Origin: Nitrobacter sp051535215
GTDB lineage: Bacteria; Pseudomonadota; Alphaproteobacteria; Rhizobiales; Xanthobacteraceae
Reading direction: 5' to 3'
Length of the DNA stretch: 64,000 nucleotides
Assembly (NCBI RefSeq): GCF_051535215.1
Contig: NZ_JBPPLY010000002.1
Coordinates: 124,001 to 188,000 of the forward strand
Positions within the stretch are counted from its first letter, which is position 1, and each line of letters begins with the position of its first letter. The position numbers and the translations under genes are program-made. The notes under the pieces were generated by a model that made no database searches, was not told the origin of the DNA, and saw nothing but the letters and a program-made list of their open reading frames with translations. Shown one piece after another: positions 38,886 to 47,039 of the stretch.

Positions 38886-39830
38886 ATGAGGCTTGTTTCG
38901 ATCCCCGCAAATCCGGTTCCGGAAAATTATATCTGCGGCACTGTCAGGACGTCCGACGGCATCGATCTGCGCTTTGCGCGATGGGCGCCGCCGCCGGGGC
39001 GAAAAGGCACGGTCTGCGTGTTTGCCGGGCGCGGCGAGCAGATCGAAAAATATTTCGAGACCGTATGCGATCTGCGCGATCGTGGTTTTGCGGTGGCGAT
39101 GGTCGATTGGCGGGGGCAGGGCCTCTCGACGCGGCTGTCGTCCGATCCGCGCAAGGGCTACGTGCGTCGTTTTTCCGACTACGAGATCGACATTCAGTCG
39201 TTCATGGAGCAGGTGGTCCTGCCGGATTGCCCGCCGCCGTACTTCGCGCTGGCGCATTCGATGGGCGGCGCGGTGCTGCTGCGCGTGGCGCACGCCGGCA
39301 AACGCTGGTTCGACCGCATCGTGCTGTCGGCGCCGATGATCGATCTGCCCGGACGCCGCACCGCCTTCCCGGCGCGTGTGGTGCTGCGCGCGATGCGGCT
39401 GTTCGGACAGGGTGGGCACTATGTCCCCGGCGGCACTGATCAACTCACCGGCGTCGCCGATTTCATCGGCAATCCCTTGACCAGCGACCCCGTCCGGTTC
39501 GCCCGCAACGTTGCGATCCTTGAGGAAGATCCCGCACTGGGGATCGCCTCTCCGACGGTGGCATGGGCCGATACCGCCTTCCGGGCCATGCATGAATTCT
39601 GCGCGACGAATTATCCATCGACGATTCGTCAGCCGCTGCTGATGATCGCGGCAGGCGACGACACCATCGTCTCCACTCCCGCGATCGAGGAGTTCGCTTA
39701 TCACCTGCGCAGCGGTTCGCACCTCGTTATCGCCGGATCGAAGCACGAGATCCTGCAGGAGCAAAATCGCTATCGCGCTCAGTTCTGGGCGGCGTTCGAC
39801 GCCTTCGTGCCGGGGTCGCCGTTGTTCTAG
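38886..39830 (+). CDS. Alpha/beta hydrolase, lysophospholipase (PldB-like)
   Basis: From ATG 38886 this is 314 residues. The monoacylglycerol-lipase/lysophospholipase pattern is clear: VCVFAGRGEQIEKYFETVCDL, VAMVDWRGQGLSTRLSSDPRKGYVRRFSDYEID, the nucleophile elbow ALAHSMGGAVLL, the acid in IAAGDDTIVS and the His in IAGSKHEILQE. It lacks a signal peptide, so is cytoplasmic or membrane-associated. It converges with hisN and shares the four bases CTAG at the two stops. Confidence 0.88.
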   Translation: MRLVSIPANPVPENYICGTVRTSDGIDLRFARWAPPPGRKGTVCVFAGRGEQIEKYFETVCDLRDRGFAVAMVDWRGQGLSTRLSSDPRKGYVRRFSDYEIDIQSFMEQVVLPDCPPPYFALAHSMGGAVLLRVAHAGKRWFDRIVLSAPMIDLPGRRTAFPARVVLRAMRLFGQGGHYVPGGTDQLTGVADFIGNPLTSDPVRFARNVAILEEDPALGIASPTVAWADTAFRAMHEFCATNYPSTIRQPLLMIAAGDDTIVSTPAIEEFAYHLRSGSHLVIAGSKHEILQEQNRYRAQFWAAFDAFVPGSPLF

Positions 39831-40612
39831 CGATTCAGCAGTTTCAGCGCAGCTTCGTGCACGCGCGGATCGCCCGTGGCGACGACGCGGCCGCCGCCTT
39901 GCGCGGGCTCGCCCTCCCACGTCGTGATCACGCCGCCCGCTCCGGTGATGATCGGGATCAAGGCGGCGATGTCATAGGGCTTCAACTCCGTCTCGATGAC
40001 GAGATCGAGATGACCCGCGGCCAGCATGCAATAGGAATAACAGTCGCCGCCATAGCGGGTCAGCCGAACCTCGGCCTCGACCTTGCCGAAGGCTGCACGG
40101 TCGTCGGCATTCATCAACAGCGGACTGGTCGTGAACGATGTCGCCTCTTTCAGCGATGCACACCGGCGCACCGCGAGCTTGCGCCCGTTCGACGGACCCT
40201 GATAGCTCGCGGAGCGGTTGTCGCCGCTGAACCGTTCGCCGATGTAGGGCTGGTGCATCATGCCGTAGACCGGCATGCCGCGATGAAGCAACGCGATCAG
40301 TGTGCCCCAGATGGGAAAGCCGGCGATAAACGACTTCGTGCCGTCGATCGGATCCAGCATCCAGACGTATTCGGCGTCTTCATCCTGGTTGCCGAATTCC
40401 TCGCCGACGATGCCGTGCTGTGGGAAACTCGCCTTGATCATCCGGCGCATGACCGCCTCGGCGGCCCGATCCGCCTCCGTGACCGGATCAAAGCCGCGAG
40501 CGTCACACTTGTTCTCGACGCCGAGAAGGGACGTTCTGAAGAAAGGAAGAATCGTTTCGCCCGCTGCCGTCGCGAGACGGTCTATGAAGGCGGTAAAATC
40601 GATCACCGTCAC
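39827..40612 (-). CDS. hisN: Histidinol-phosphatase, inositol monophosphatase family
   Basis: A 262-residue member of the IMPase fold. Metal-binding motifs are intact: GEEFG and WMLDPIDGTKSF, and the C-terminal YDIAALIPIITGAGG. The arrangement TRYGGDCYSYCMLAAGHLDL is characteristic of the HisN type that dephosphorylates histidinol phosphate. A GTG at 40612 follows GGTGAGG and is preferred to longer forms; GTG 40606 is close. SuhB-like inositol phosphatase activity is the alternative. A suhB/MmgR-type sRNA gene lies some 355 bp upstream on the other strand. Confidence 0.85.
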   Translation of the reverse strand: MTVIDFTAFIDRLATAAGETILPFFRTSLLGVENKCDARGFDPVTEADRAAEAVMRRMIKASFPQHGIVGEEFGNQDEDAEYVWMLDPIDGTKSFIAGFPIWGTLIALLHRGMPVYGMMHQPYIGERFSGDNRSASYQGPSNGRKLAVRRCASLKEATSFTTSPLLMNADDRAAFGKVEAEVRLTRYGGDCYSYCMLAAGHLDLVIETELKPYDIAALIPIITGAGGVITTWEGEPAQGGGRVVATGDPRVHEAALKLLNR

Positions 40613-40967
40613 GTCTACCTCACCGGGCGATGTTCGCACGCGCGCGCCCCCCAAGTTGAGCGCCTCCTATACATGCAGGAATCGAAGGCCGCACCGTCTG
40701 CGATCCATTGCACAGCAGTTATCCCATTCTCAGCTCATTCTCCCATGGAGTGCCGGACATGCGACATCTGCGCTCGGAAGAGGGAAATCGTTCCCCGCGG
40801 TTGCGGCAGGACTGTGCCAAGCGTGCCGCGATGGAATTAAATCATTGGAATTACTTAGAAAACATGTTGTCTGGCTGGTGCACGGCGAAATCAGAATATA
40901 CCTAATCGCGGGGAAAAATCGTTTGAAATCCCTTGCTTTTTGTGCAGCGCGGCCGCATATTGTTGCG

Positions 40968-41054
40968 GTGCGGTAGCCCTCGCGCTACTGCTGCCCTCCT
41001 TGGGCGTTTCCTCCCTAGACTTGGGCCGCTTGGTTCGACGAGCGGCCCTTTTTC
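40968..41054 (+). ncRNA. mmgR: suhB/MmgR (alpha-r8)-like small RNA
   Basis: A free-standing transcription unit: a promoter with TTGCTT (40933-40938), 17 bp, CATATT (40956-40961); a short hairpin GTAGC...GCTAC (within 40973-40989); unpaired CU-rich stretches CCTCC and TTTCCTCCC; and a strong terminator, GGGCCGCT (41023-41030) with AGCGGCCC (41041-41048), then TTTTTCTTTTT. CU-rich anti-Shine-Dalgarno loops and this terminator recall the suhB motif, also called MmgR or alpha-r8, an Hfq-type sRNA of Rhizobiales often near IMPase genes. The hisN gene is the neighbour here. The 5' end is estimated. Confidence 0.68.
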
Positions 41055-41106
41055 TTTTTCCGTCCGCGAGGTCGCTTCGAAGTCTCGCCACGTCGCGGGC
41101 GGCGGT

Positions 41107-41994
41107 CTATTCGGCGGCCGATCGGAATGTCCCGAGATCGCCGAGCGGGATGGCGGCCAGCGCGTCGGCGAGCGTCATGAAATCCGCGGCAACCTGGCCG
41201 AAGCGCGGGCCACGCTCGCGACGGCGTTCATCCATGTAGACGGCGCGGTTGAGCTCGAACTGCACCGCGTGAAGTCCGCTTGCCGGATTGCCGTAATGCT
41301 CGGTGATGAAACCGCCGGCGTAGGGTTTGTTGCGGCCGACCGAATAGCCGAGGCCGCTCATCACGTCCTCGATGACGTTTGGAAGCAGCGGCGCGCAACT
41401 GGTGTCATAGCGATCGCCGATCACGATATCGGGCCGTCTCGGTTCATCGTGAGAAATGCCGGTCGACGGCATCGAGTGGCAATCCACAACAATGGCCGTC
41501 CCGAACGTCTGGTGGGCCTTGTGGATCAGCCGCCGCAACGCGCGATGGTAGGGTTTGTAGAGCAGTTCGATCCGACCGAGCGCGTCGTCGACGCTGAGAC
41601 GTTCGCGATAGATCTCCTGGCCGTCGCCGACGACGCGCGGAATGGTGCCGAGGCCGCCCACGACCCGCATCGATCGCGTATTGGCGAAGCTCGGCAAACG
41701 ACCGGTGAACATCCGGGGATCGAGCTCGTAAGGTTCGCGGTTGACGTCGACATAGGATCGGGGAAAGTTGACCCGAACCACGGGAAAGCCAAGGTCGACG
41801 AGGCCAACGATCAGTTCATCCATGAACGAGTCTTCGGATCGGCGAAGGCTGGCAAGGTCGATTCGCGACGCGGCCAGAAACTCCTCCGGATAGATTGAGC
41901 CGGAATGCGGGGAGTTGAAGATGATGGGAGACCGCCACTGCGCCGGCTCAGCGATCTCGAAAGGGGGCGTCTGGCCGCCGTCAAATTGGGTCAT
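41107..41994 (-). CDS. N-formylglutamate amidohydrolase family protein
   Basis: 295 residues. The family pattern is visible: PIIFNSPHSGSIYPEEF at the start, EDSFMDELIVG, VRVNFPRSYVDVNREPYELDPRMF, AIVVDCHSMPS (metal-binding His), and NKPYAGGFITEHYGNP near the end. Family members release formate from N-formylglutamate in histidine breakdown, but no other hut genes are nearby, so a different N-formyl substrate is possible. It is divergent from cpdR. Confidence 0.85.
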   Translation of the reverse strand: MTQFDGGQTPPFEIAEPAQWRSPIIFNSPHSGSIYPEEFLAASRIDLASLRRSEDSFMDELIVGLVDLGFPVVRVNFPRSYVDVNREPYELDPRMFTGRLPSFANTRSMRVVGGLGTIPRVVGDGQEIYRERLSVDDALGRIELLYKPYHRALRRLIHKAHQTFGTAIVVDCHSMPSTGISHDEPRRPDIVIGDRYDTSCAPLLPNVIEDVMSGLGYSVGRNKPYAGGFITEHYGNPASGLHAVQFELNRAVYMDERRRERGPRFGQVAADFMTLADALAAIPLGDLGTFRSAAE

Positions 41995-42179
41995 TGCCGG
42001 GCGTCATCCTGAAATTGCGCAGCCGCCTGTCGGATGTTGGCTGGACAGGCGCCTTACGAGCCTGCATTGTCGATAATCGCAGCCATTCTGCCAAGCCAAA
42101 GTTCGCTTTCACCCCAAATTTACCCTCATCGGGCTTAGTGGGGTCATTGCTCCTCCAAGCCGGGCCCGATACCACCGCC

Positions 42180-42539
42180 ATGCACAAAATCCTTCTTGCC
42201 GAAGACGACAACGACATGCGCCGATTTCTGGTCAAGGCGCTGGAAAACGCTGGTTTCAAGGTATCGTCCTATGACAACGGCCTGTCAGCCTACCAGAGAC
42301 TGCGCGAGGAGCCATTTGAAATGCTTCTCACCGATATCGTGATGCCGGAAATGGACGGGATCGAACTGGCGCGGCGCGCGTCGGAACTCGATCCCGATAT
42401 CAAGATCATGTTCATCACCGGCTTTGCCGCCGTCGCGCTGAATTCCGATTCCGCGGCGCCCAAGAACGCCAAGGTGCTCTCCAAGCCGGTGCATCTGCGG
42501 GAATTGGTCAGCGAAGTGAACAAGATGCTGGCGGCGTAA
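42180..42539 (+). CDS. cpdR: Response regulator CpdR
   Basis: A 119-residue stand-alone receiver. The acidic pair is at EDDND (8-12), the phospho-acceptor is Asp52 in LLTDIVMPEMDG, and the conserved Lys is in VLSKPVHLREL. Length and sequence match CpdR, which when unphosphorylated helps localise ClpXP and drive degradation of cell-cycle proteins. ATG 42180 was chosen over the longer frame from 41994. tRNA-Val follows 74 bp later. Confidence 0.92.
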   Translation: MHKILLAEDDNDMRRFLVKALENAGFKVSSYDNGLSAYQRLREEPFEMLLTDIVMPEMDGIELARRASELDPDIKIMFITGFAAVALNSDSAAPKNAKVLSKPVHLRELVSEVNKMLAA

Positions 42540-42613
42540 TTCATGCCCGCCCGTCCTTGCCTGTCAGCACCGGAGCCGATATAGGTCGCGGCGACCCCAT
42601 GCGGACGTTTTCC

Positions 42614-42688
42614 GGGCGCGTAGCTCAGCGGGAGAGCACTACCTTGACATGGTAGGGGTCACAGGTTCGATCCCTGTCGCGCCCACCA
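42614..42688 (+). tRNA. tRNA-Val (anticodon GAC)
   Basis: A 75-nt cloverleaf. Acceptor GGGCGCG (42614-42620) pairs with CGCGCCC (42678-42684), the anticodon stem CTACC/GGTAG encloses TTGACAT (anticodon GAC at 42646-42648), and the T arm is ACAGG-TTCGATC-CCTGT. CCA is encoded (42686-42688). It marks the boundary between conserved genes and the accessory region to the right. Confidence 0.97.
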
Positions 42689-42733
42689 TCCAGTCGGCTG
42701 TTTCGCTATTGTATGGAGACCGATCGGAAAGGA

Positions 42734-42752
42734 CCGCCGTTGGCGGGGTTTT
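42734..42752 (+). terminator. Terminator after tRNA-Val
   Basis: CCGCC (42734-42738), GTT, GGCGG (42742-42746), then GG and four Ts. A short GC stem with a T run, 46 bp beyond the tRNA. Confidence 0.6.
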
Positions 42753-42952
42753 CTGACCCTGGTTTTGTGGGTGGCTGTCTCCGTTCGTGGATATGCCCAT
42801 TTTTCGCTCGCTGTCTCTGGTACGAAAATTCCTGTTCCTGGCAGAGTCCGTCAGCTCATGAGCTTGTTGCCGGGTTGTCGCGCAGATCCCAGCGCCTGAC
42901 ACTGGCCCTGGAAAAGTGACGGGATTGGCTTACGTAGCCGCCGTTCCGACGA

Positions 42953-43608
42953 TCATAACAAAAGCGTGGGCAATCCGAGTTTGATATACTGTTTCGACCA
43001 CTCGAGCGGTGCGTCGCGGAGTGCCGCAATGTCGATGCCACGGGGTAGGCGCCCTTCGATGGCGGCCTTGATCAGGGACGGCGCGAGGAAGGCCATCGAC
43101 AGCGTCAGATTGACTTGCCGTGCGCTGCATTTTTGTCTGACCGCAATCTGTTCGATGGTCGATCGTCCGGAGACGATCTCCTCCAGCCACTGCTGGCTCC
43201 GTGCAATGGCACGGATGAGGCCCGCGCGACGTTCGCGCGGATCGGTGATGCGATAGCGTCGGACGTCATCGACAAGCTCGGAATCAAGATCGAGCTTCAG
43301 TTTCTTGCGAACGACACCGGCAAAGAACCCACGCACCGAATGCGGTTGCCAACCCGTCGCCTTAACGACGGCTTTGATCGTGCAGCCATCTGTCGATCGC
43401 AGCAGAGCAAGCACCCGGGCCTGCTTGGAATTGGCGCGAGCGCCGGTCGCTTTTGCTGGCGAAGCGGATGCATCGTTAGCCGGAAATACCTTCGATGCCG
43501 CTGGCCTTTTTGTCGTGCGGCAACGTGTTTGGCTTTAATGGATCGGGGAGTAGCTAATTTTGAAGTACGTCTGGTCGTGGCTGGCTGCTTTGCTTTGGCT
43601 TTCGTCAT
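42953..43608 (-). pseudogene. DUF3489 protein fused to a serine-recombinase tail, frameshifted
   Basis: The N-terminal part, from ATG 43608 (MTKAKAKQPATTRRTSKLATPR), is in one frame. The rest, from about 43560 leftwards, is in another: SKVFPAND, SPAKATGARANSKQARV, then the DUF3489 core LALLRSTDGCTIKAVVKATGWQPHSVRGFFAGVVRKKL. A one-base loss (or two-base gain) near the A5 run joins them. After VRRYRITDPRERR the protein turns into the C-terminal domain of large serine recombinases: LIRAIARSQQWLEEI, CSARQVNLTLSMAFLAPSLIKAAIEGRLP, PLEWSKQYIKLGL. DUF3489, DUF2924 and recombinase genes commonly cluster; here the middle seems deleted, leaving a chimera beside tRNA-Val. Confidence 0.75.
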
Positions 43609-43686
43609 CAGGATCTCCGTGGTTACGGGGCATCCCTCGCGCCCCACCGCCGCAGCCCCGCACTGCCCAAAAACCGGCGGGGTCAA

Positions 43687-44077
43687 GATCCTGACGAGTC
43701 TACGCGCTCGCTATGACAGCCGCACTAATGCTCTGTTGCCGCAGCAAAGCCAGTCCTTTCTGAGCAATCTTGTTGCTCGTTTATCGGATTGGTGCCGGCG
43801 AAATTCTCGGATGAGCACGATCGGCGAGCCTCTCTGGACGGCGAGATGCGCCCCCTGACCGTCCGACGGCGTTGGCGCTGACCGAGTATTTATTGTTGTC
43901 AAAGCGCATGAGGCAGGTCTTCGGCACCGAGGCCGGCTCTGGACCGGCGTCAATCGTGACCCGCTTCTACCCGGTTTTCTTAATTCCCTTCAGAGCGTGA
44001 CCGCCCAACCTTCCAGTTACGTGACCCCGGCGCCCGTTCACACATGTCGCGCAGATTCTTCTGTCTAGGAGGCGGAG
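43687..44077. other. Gene-poor stretch beside the recombinase relic
   Basis: About 390 bp before the sigma-E-type promoter. Frames here have no recognisable product (longest about 80 residues, no motif). It probably contains decayed cassette DNA and the promoter of the DUF3489 relic. Confidence 0.4.
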
Positions 44078-44107
44078 TGATCCGATCCTCCCGCTGGCGC
44101 GTAACAT
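44078..44107 (+). promoter_or_regulatory. Sigma-E (ChrR-type) promoter before the DUF2177 gene
   Basis: TGATCC (44078-44083), 18 bp, TAACAT (44102-44107). The -35 and spacing are identical to the two sites between the sigma factor and the FAD oxidoreductase genes. A start near 44114 gives a leader of about 25 bases before ATG 44139. Confidence 0.65.
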
Positions 44108-44138
44108 CTTCAGGACTGGAGCGGGAAAGGAAATCCCC

Positions 44139-44549
44139 TTGAAAACTTATGGCATCGCCTATCTCGCGACCGGCCTGGTGTTTCTCGCCATCGACGCCGT
44201 CTGGTTGACAGTTGCCGCGCAACGGCTTTACCGGCCGCTGATCGGCGACATGCTGCTTGAGAGCTTCCGCCTTCTGCCCGCGCTGCTCTTCTACCTGATC
44301 TATATCGCAGGCATCGTGGTGTTCGCCATCGCCCCGGCAATGGCCAGCGGGCGCTGGACCACCGCCACATTCTACGGAGCATTTCTCGGATTCGTTGCCT
44401 ATGCGACCTATGACCTGACAAACCAGGCGACATTGCGCAATTGGCCAGCCGCCGTCACCGTCGCCGACCTGTGCTGGGGAACATTTTTGACGGCGTTGGC
44501 GGCGACCATCGGTTTCCTGATCACGCGCGCCATCACGCCCTCGACCTGA
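44139..44549 (+). CDS. DUF2177 family membrane protein
   Basis: 136 residues with four hydrophobic helices. The motif LVFLAIDAVWLTVAAQRLYRPLIGDML, then FRLLPALLFYLIYIAGIVVFAIAPA, GAFLGFVAYATYDLTNQATLRNWP and AVTVADLCWGTFLTALAATIGF define DUF2177. Such genes often travel with DUF1295, DUF1365 and cyclopropane-synthase-like genes in lipid clusters. It has its own sigma-E-type promoter and ends six bases before the convergent membrane-protein gene. Confidence 0.9.
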   Translation: MKTYGIAYLATGLVFLAIDAVWLTVAAQRLYRPLIGDMLLESFRLLPALLFYLIYIAGIVVFAIAPAMASGRWTTATFYGAFLGFVAYATYDLTNQATLRNWPAAVTVADLCWGTFLTALAATIGFLITRAITPST

Positions 44550-44555
44550 CAAGGA

Positions 44556-45134
44556 TTACGTTCGGCGGCTCAGCAGCCCCGAGGCGACAAGTCCGACGAA
44601 TACGGTCAGCGTACCGGCGCTCATCGCGTTCAATCTGACGAAAGCGTGGTATTCGGCCGCGGAGTAGCGGTGGACGGGCGCACCGTACAAATCGCCAGAT
44701 CCCAGGTAGACGAGCATCGCCATCCCGATGAGAACGAAGGCAGTCAGCCTTTCGAAAGCCCGGAAGAAGGTCGCGGCAATCAGCGCGCAGGGAATGAGAA
44801 AAATCTCCACGCCTGATGCCTGTCCGAACATTTCGGCACTCAAAACCACGTTGGCCATGCCGGCAACAGGAAGAAGCGCCCGGCCTGCCGTCGGCGATCG
44901 TCTGGCCAGCGCCGGCACCGCCAGGAAGAATGGCGTCGATAGGAACGTGAAGAAGGTCGGCCAGATCTGGTCGCTGACCGCCCAATAGACATAGAGCGGA
45001 TAGAAGGGTTGGTTGGCGGCGACGACCAAGGCAATCACGTTGCAGGCGGCGACCATGGGATCGTCATGGGCGGCATAGGCCGCAACTCGCCGCCGGATTT
45101 CGTGGACAAGGCCCATGGCCGTCCCTCGCGTCAT
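44556..45134 (-). CDS. Polytopic membrane protein of the sigma-E lipid cluster
   Basis: 192 residues from ATG 45134, which overlaps the stop of the preceding short gene as ATGA. About five or six helices are visible (VAACNVIALVVAANQPFYPLYVYW, IWPTFFTFLSTPFFLAVPAL, VASGVEIF-like segment FGQASGVEIFLIPCALIAATFF, LTAFVLIGMAMLVYLG, GTLTVFVGLVASGLL). No named family is recognised. It is the last gene of the minus-strand unit that begins with DUF1295, so a role at the membrane together with lipid modification is likely. Confidence 0.75.
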   Translation of the reverse strand: MTRGTAMGLVHEIRRRVAAYAAHDDPMVAACNVIALVVAANQPFYPLYVYWAVSDQIWPTFFTFLSTPFFLAVPALARRSPTAGRALLPVAGMANVVLSAEMFGQASGVEIFLIPCALIAATFFRAFERLTAFVLIGMAMLVYLGSGDLYGAPVHRYSAAEYHAFVRLNAMSAGTLTVFVGLVASGLLSRRT

Positions 45135-45352
45135 GCCGGGCGCAGCAGGTAGTGCTCCGCGTTGGCGGCATCGGCATGTTCGGCGATCGGGAGCTTCGCC
45201 ATGGCGCGGGCGAAATCCTCTTCCTGCTGACCGGACGCAGCGGGGAGCTTCCTTTTTGTCCGACTGACCAGACGCTCGATCCCGATGCGTGCCAACGGGT
45301 CGGGAAGCGGGGAGCGCTCGGCGGCGCGGATCGCCGAGGAAATCAGGCTCAT
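45131..45352 (-). pseudogene. Remnant of a cyclopropane-synthase-like methyltransferase (in-frame internal deletion)
   Basis: Only 73 residues. The N-terminal part (MSLISSAIRAAERSPLPDPLARIGIERLV through FARAMAKLPIAEHADAANAEHY) matches the start of the SAM-dependent methyltransferases that accompany DUF1295 in such clusters. Those proteins are about 330 residues and, from memory, end in a motif like SHYRLRPA. Here EHY is followed straight away by LLRPA and stop. The whole SAM-binding core is missing, as if two HY codon pairs had recombined. ATGA overlaps with both neighbours are kept, so coupling to the downstream gene survives. Confidence 0.7.
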
Positions 45353-46185
45353 GGCGAAACTCCATTGCCGCCGGCTGCGCCGCCACGGCGTTGCGGTCCG
45401 GGCCAGAAGGCGTTGACGCGTCGCTGATAGTCGCGAAAGGCTTCGCCGCGAGAACGCAGCATATGCGCCTCGAGGGGCGGGATGCCGGAGACATGCACAA
45501 GGAGCCAGTACATCAAGAGCGGTCCGGCAAGCGCCAGCCATCCCCACGGATAAGCCCCGGTGAAATCGACAGCGATCACGGCATAGGCGAGCCAGCCCAG
45601 CCATTCGAAGAAATAGTTCGGGTGACGAGACATGCCCCAGAGCCCGACGCTGCAAACCTTGCCTTTGTTTCCCGGATCGGAACGAAAAGCCGAAAGCTGG
45701 CGATCGGCGATGGTTTCCCCGACGATCGCCGCGATCAGCACCGCGACGCCCAGCCAGTCCGGCAATCTCGGTCCAGGTGCCGGATTGCGGGCAGCGATTG
45801 CGATCGACAGTGCGAGAACCAGCGCGGCCAGGGCCTGGATTTGCAGGAACCAGAACAGCCGGGATTTGAACGCGCTTCCCCATTCCTCGCGCAATTGCCG
45901 GTAGCGCGGATCATCGCCGCCGCCGCGGGCGGTGCGGATCGCGATATGGAGACCAAGACGCAGCGACCATACGATGGCCAGCAGCGCCACCAGTACCTGA
46001 CGGGTTCTCATTTCGCCGCCGGCGAAGGGCACAAGAGCCGCTGCCGCGCCGAAACCACCGGTCGCAAACGACCAGATCGCGTCGATCCAGCCTGACCGGC
46101 CGGTCCGAAGCGCGACCAGCCACGCCCCGGCCATCGCCGCCGAAAGGCAAACCGCGAACGTGGCAAGCGCGATCGCGAGTGTCAT
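45349..46185 (-). CDS. DUF1295 family membrane protein (steroid-reductase-like)
   Basis: 278 residues from ATG 46185. The N-terminal helices include LVALRTGRSGWIDAIWSFATGGFGAAAAL; the C-terminal part has the DUF1295 hallmark GLWGMSRHPNYFFEWLGWLAYAV and MYWLLVHVSGIPPLEAHMLRSRGEAFRDYQRRV, related to isoprenylcysteine methyltransferase and 5-alpha-steroid reductase C-termini. It probably reduces or modifies a lipid in the inner membrane. It overlaps the next short gene by ATGA. A sigma-E-type promoter was not found in the 203 bp before it. Confidence 0.9.
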   Translation of the reverse strand: MTLAIALATFAVCLSAAMAGAWLVALRTGRSGWIDAIWSFATGGFGAAAALVPFAGGEMRTRQVLVALLAIVWSLRLGLHIAIRTARGGGDDPRYRQLREEWGSAFKSRLFWFLQIQALAALVLALSIAIAARNPAPGPRLPDWLGVAVLIAAIVGETIADRQLSAFRSDPGNKGKVCSVGLWGMSRHPNYFFEWLGWLAYAVIAVDFTGAYPWGWLALAGPLLMYWLLVHVSGIPPLEAHMLRSRGEAFRDYQRRVNAFWPGPQRRGGAAGGNGVSP

Positions 46186-46388
46186 GTGATCCGGTCCTGC
46201 TGCTGTTTGCTGGATCGGTAGACGCGGAGGGTTTGCCGGTGCTTGCATCCATGGTGGATGCCCCGAAGGGTTATTAGAGAGCCGATGCGAATGACGGTAT
46301 CGCGTATCTCTACTGGAGACGACAATGCGTCCGTGCGCCGAGCGTCACTGGCGAGATGAATCCGGTCGGCCCGTGCTCCGGCCACGGT

Positions 46389-47039
46389 TCAAAAGCCCAC
46401 GAACGGACGCAGAAGGCGGCCCAACAAGCCATGAAGACGCGTATCGCCTTCCAGAGCGGCGAGACATATGCACTCCGATTCCTCGCCCACCACCGGGCGG
46501 TGATCGACCTCGTCGTCGGCTTCGTCGAGATCGCCGGGGAAATATCGGCCGCGCTCGTCCGCCAGCGATCCTGACAGGACCTGCATGAACTCCAGACCGG
46601 TATGCCCATGGGCAGGGAGATGAAGCCCCGTTCTGCCCTTGAGCAGCATGACCTTGGCCTCCGGGCTTCCAGCAATCGTCACCTTGCTCCAATGGAAGCC
46701 GGGCCCGAGCCAGCGCCATGGTCCGACGTCGCAATGGCGCAGTGCGCGGGGAAGATCCATGCCGAGTGCCGGCTGCTTCCTCGGCGGGGGTTCTCTCGCC
46801 GGCTCGGGCGGAATAGCTTCAAGCCGTTCAATGGTTCGCCCGAACAGGTCCGCGGCAAGCGGCACCGGTCGCATTTCTTCAAGAAGCGCGCCGCCCATGG
46901 CCTCGAAACCCGACAGGCGCCAGCGGCAGTGCGCGCAACTTTCGAGGTGAACGGACACGACCAGCGCCGGTCCGGCGCCCAGCGTTCCGGCCGCGAGGCG
47001 GAGCAGCGTTTCGTCGCTGGGGTGATGATGGATCGTCAT
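46389..47039 (-). CDS. chrR: ChrR-type zinc anti-sigma factor with cupin domain
   Basis: 216 residues. The N-terminal anti-sigma domain has His6, His31, Cys35 and Cys38 (HHHPSDETLL and SVHLESCAHC), exactly the positions of the zinc ligands in Rhodobacter sphaeroides ChrR. The C-terminal cupin domain has His144, His146, Glu150 and His180 (HLPAHGHTGLEFMQVL and DDEVDHRPV), with the same spacing as the second metal site. ChrR holds sigma-E inactive until singlet oxygen leads to its turnover. It overlaps the sigma gene by ATGA and is in one operon with it. Confidence 0.93.
   Translation of the reverse strand: MTIHHHPSDETLLRLAAGTLGAGPALVVSVHLESCAHCRWRLSGFEAMGGALLEEMRPVPLAADLFGRTIERLEAIPPEPAREPPPRKQPALGMDLPRALRHCDVGPWRWLGPGFHWSKVTIAGSPEAKVMLLKGRTGLHLPAHGHTGLEFMQVLSGSLADERGRYFPGDLDEADDEVDHRPVVGEESECICLAALEGDTRLHGLLGRLLRPFVGF

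Noticed and set aside
40708..40905. 65-codon frame upstream of the sRNA
   Set aside because: No ribosome site, no motif and irregular composition; better explained as non-coding DNA before the sRNA promoter.
46186..46388. Expected fourth sigma-E promoter before DUF1295
   Set aside because: TGATCC appears at 46187 only on the plus strand, pointing away from the gene, with no -10 at 18 bp; no acceptable minus-strand match was found.
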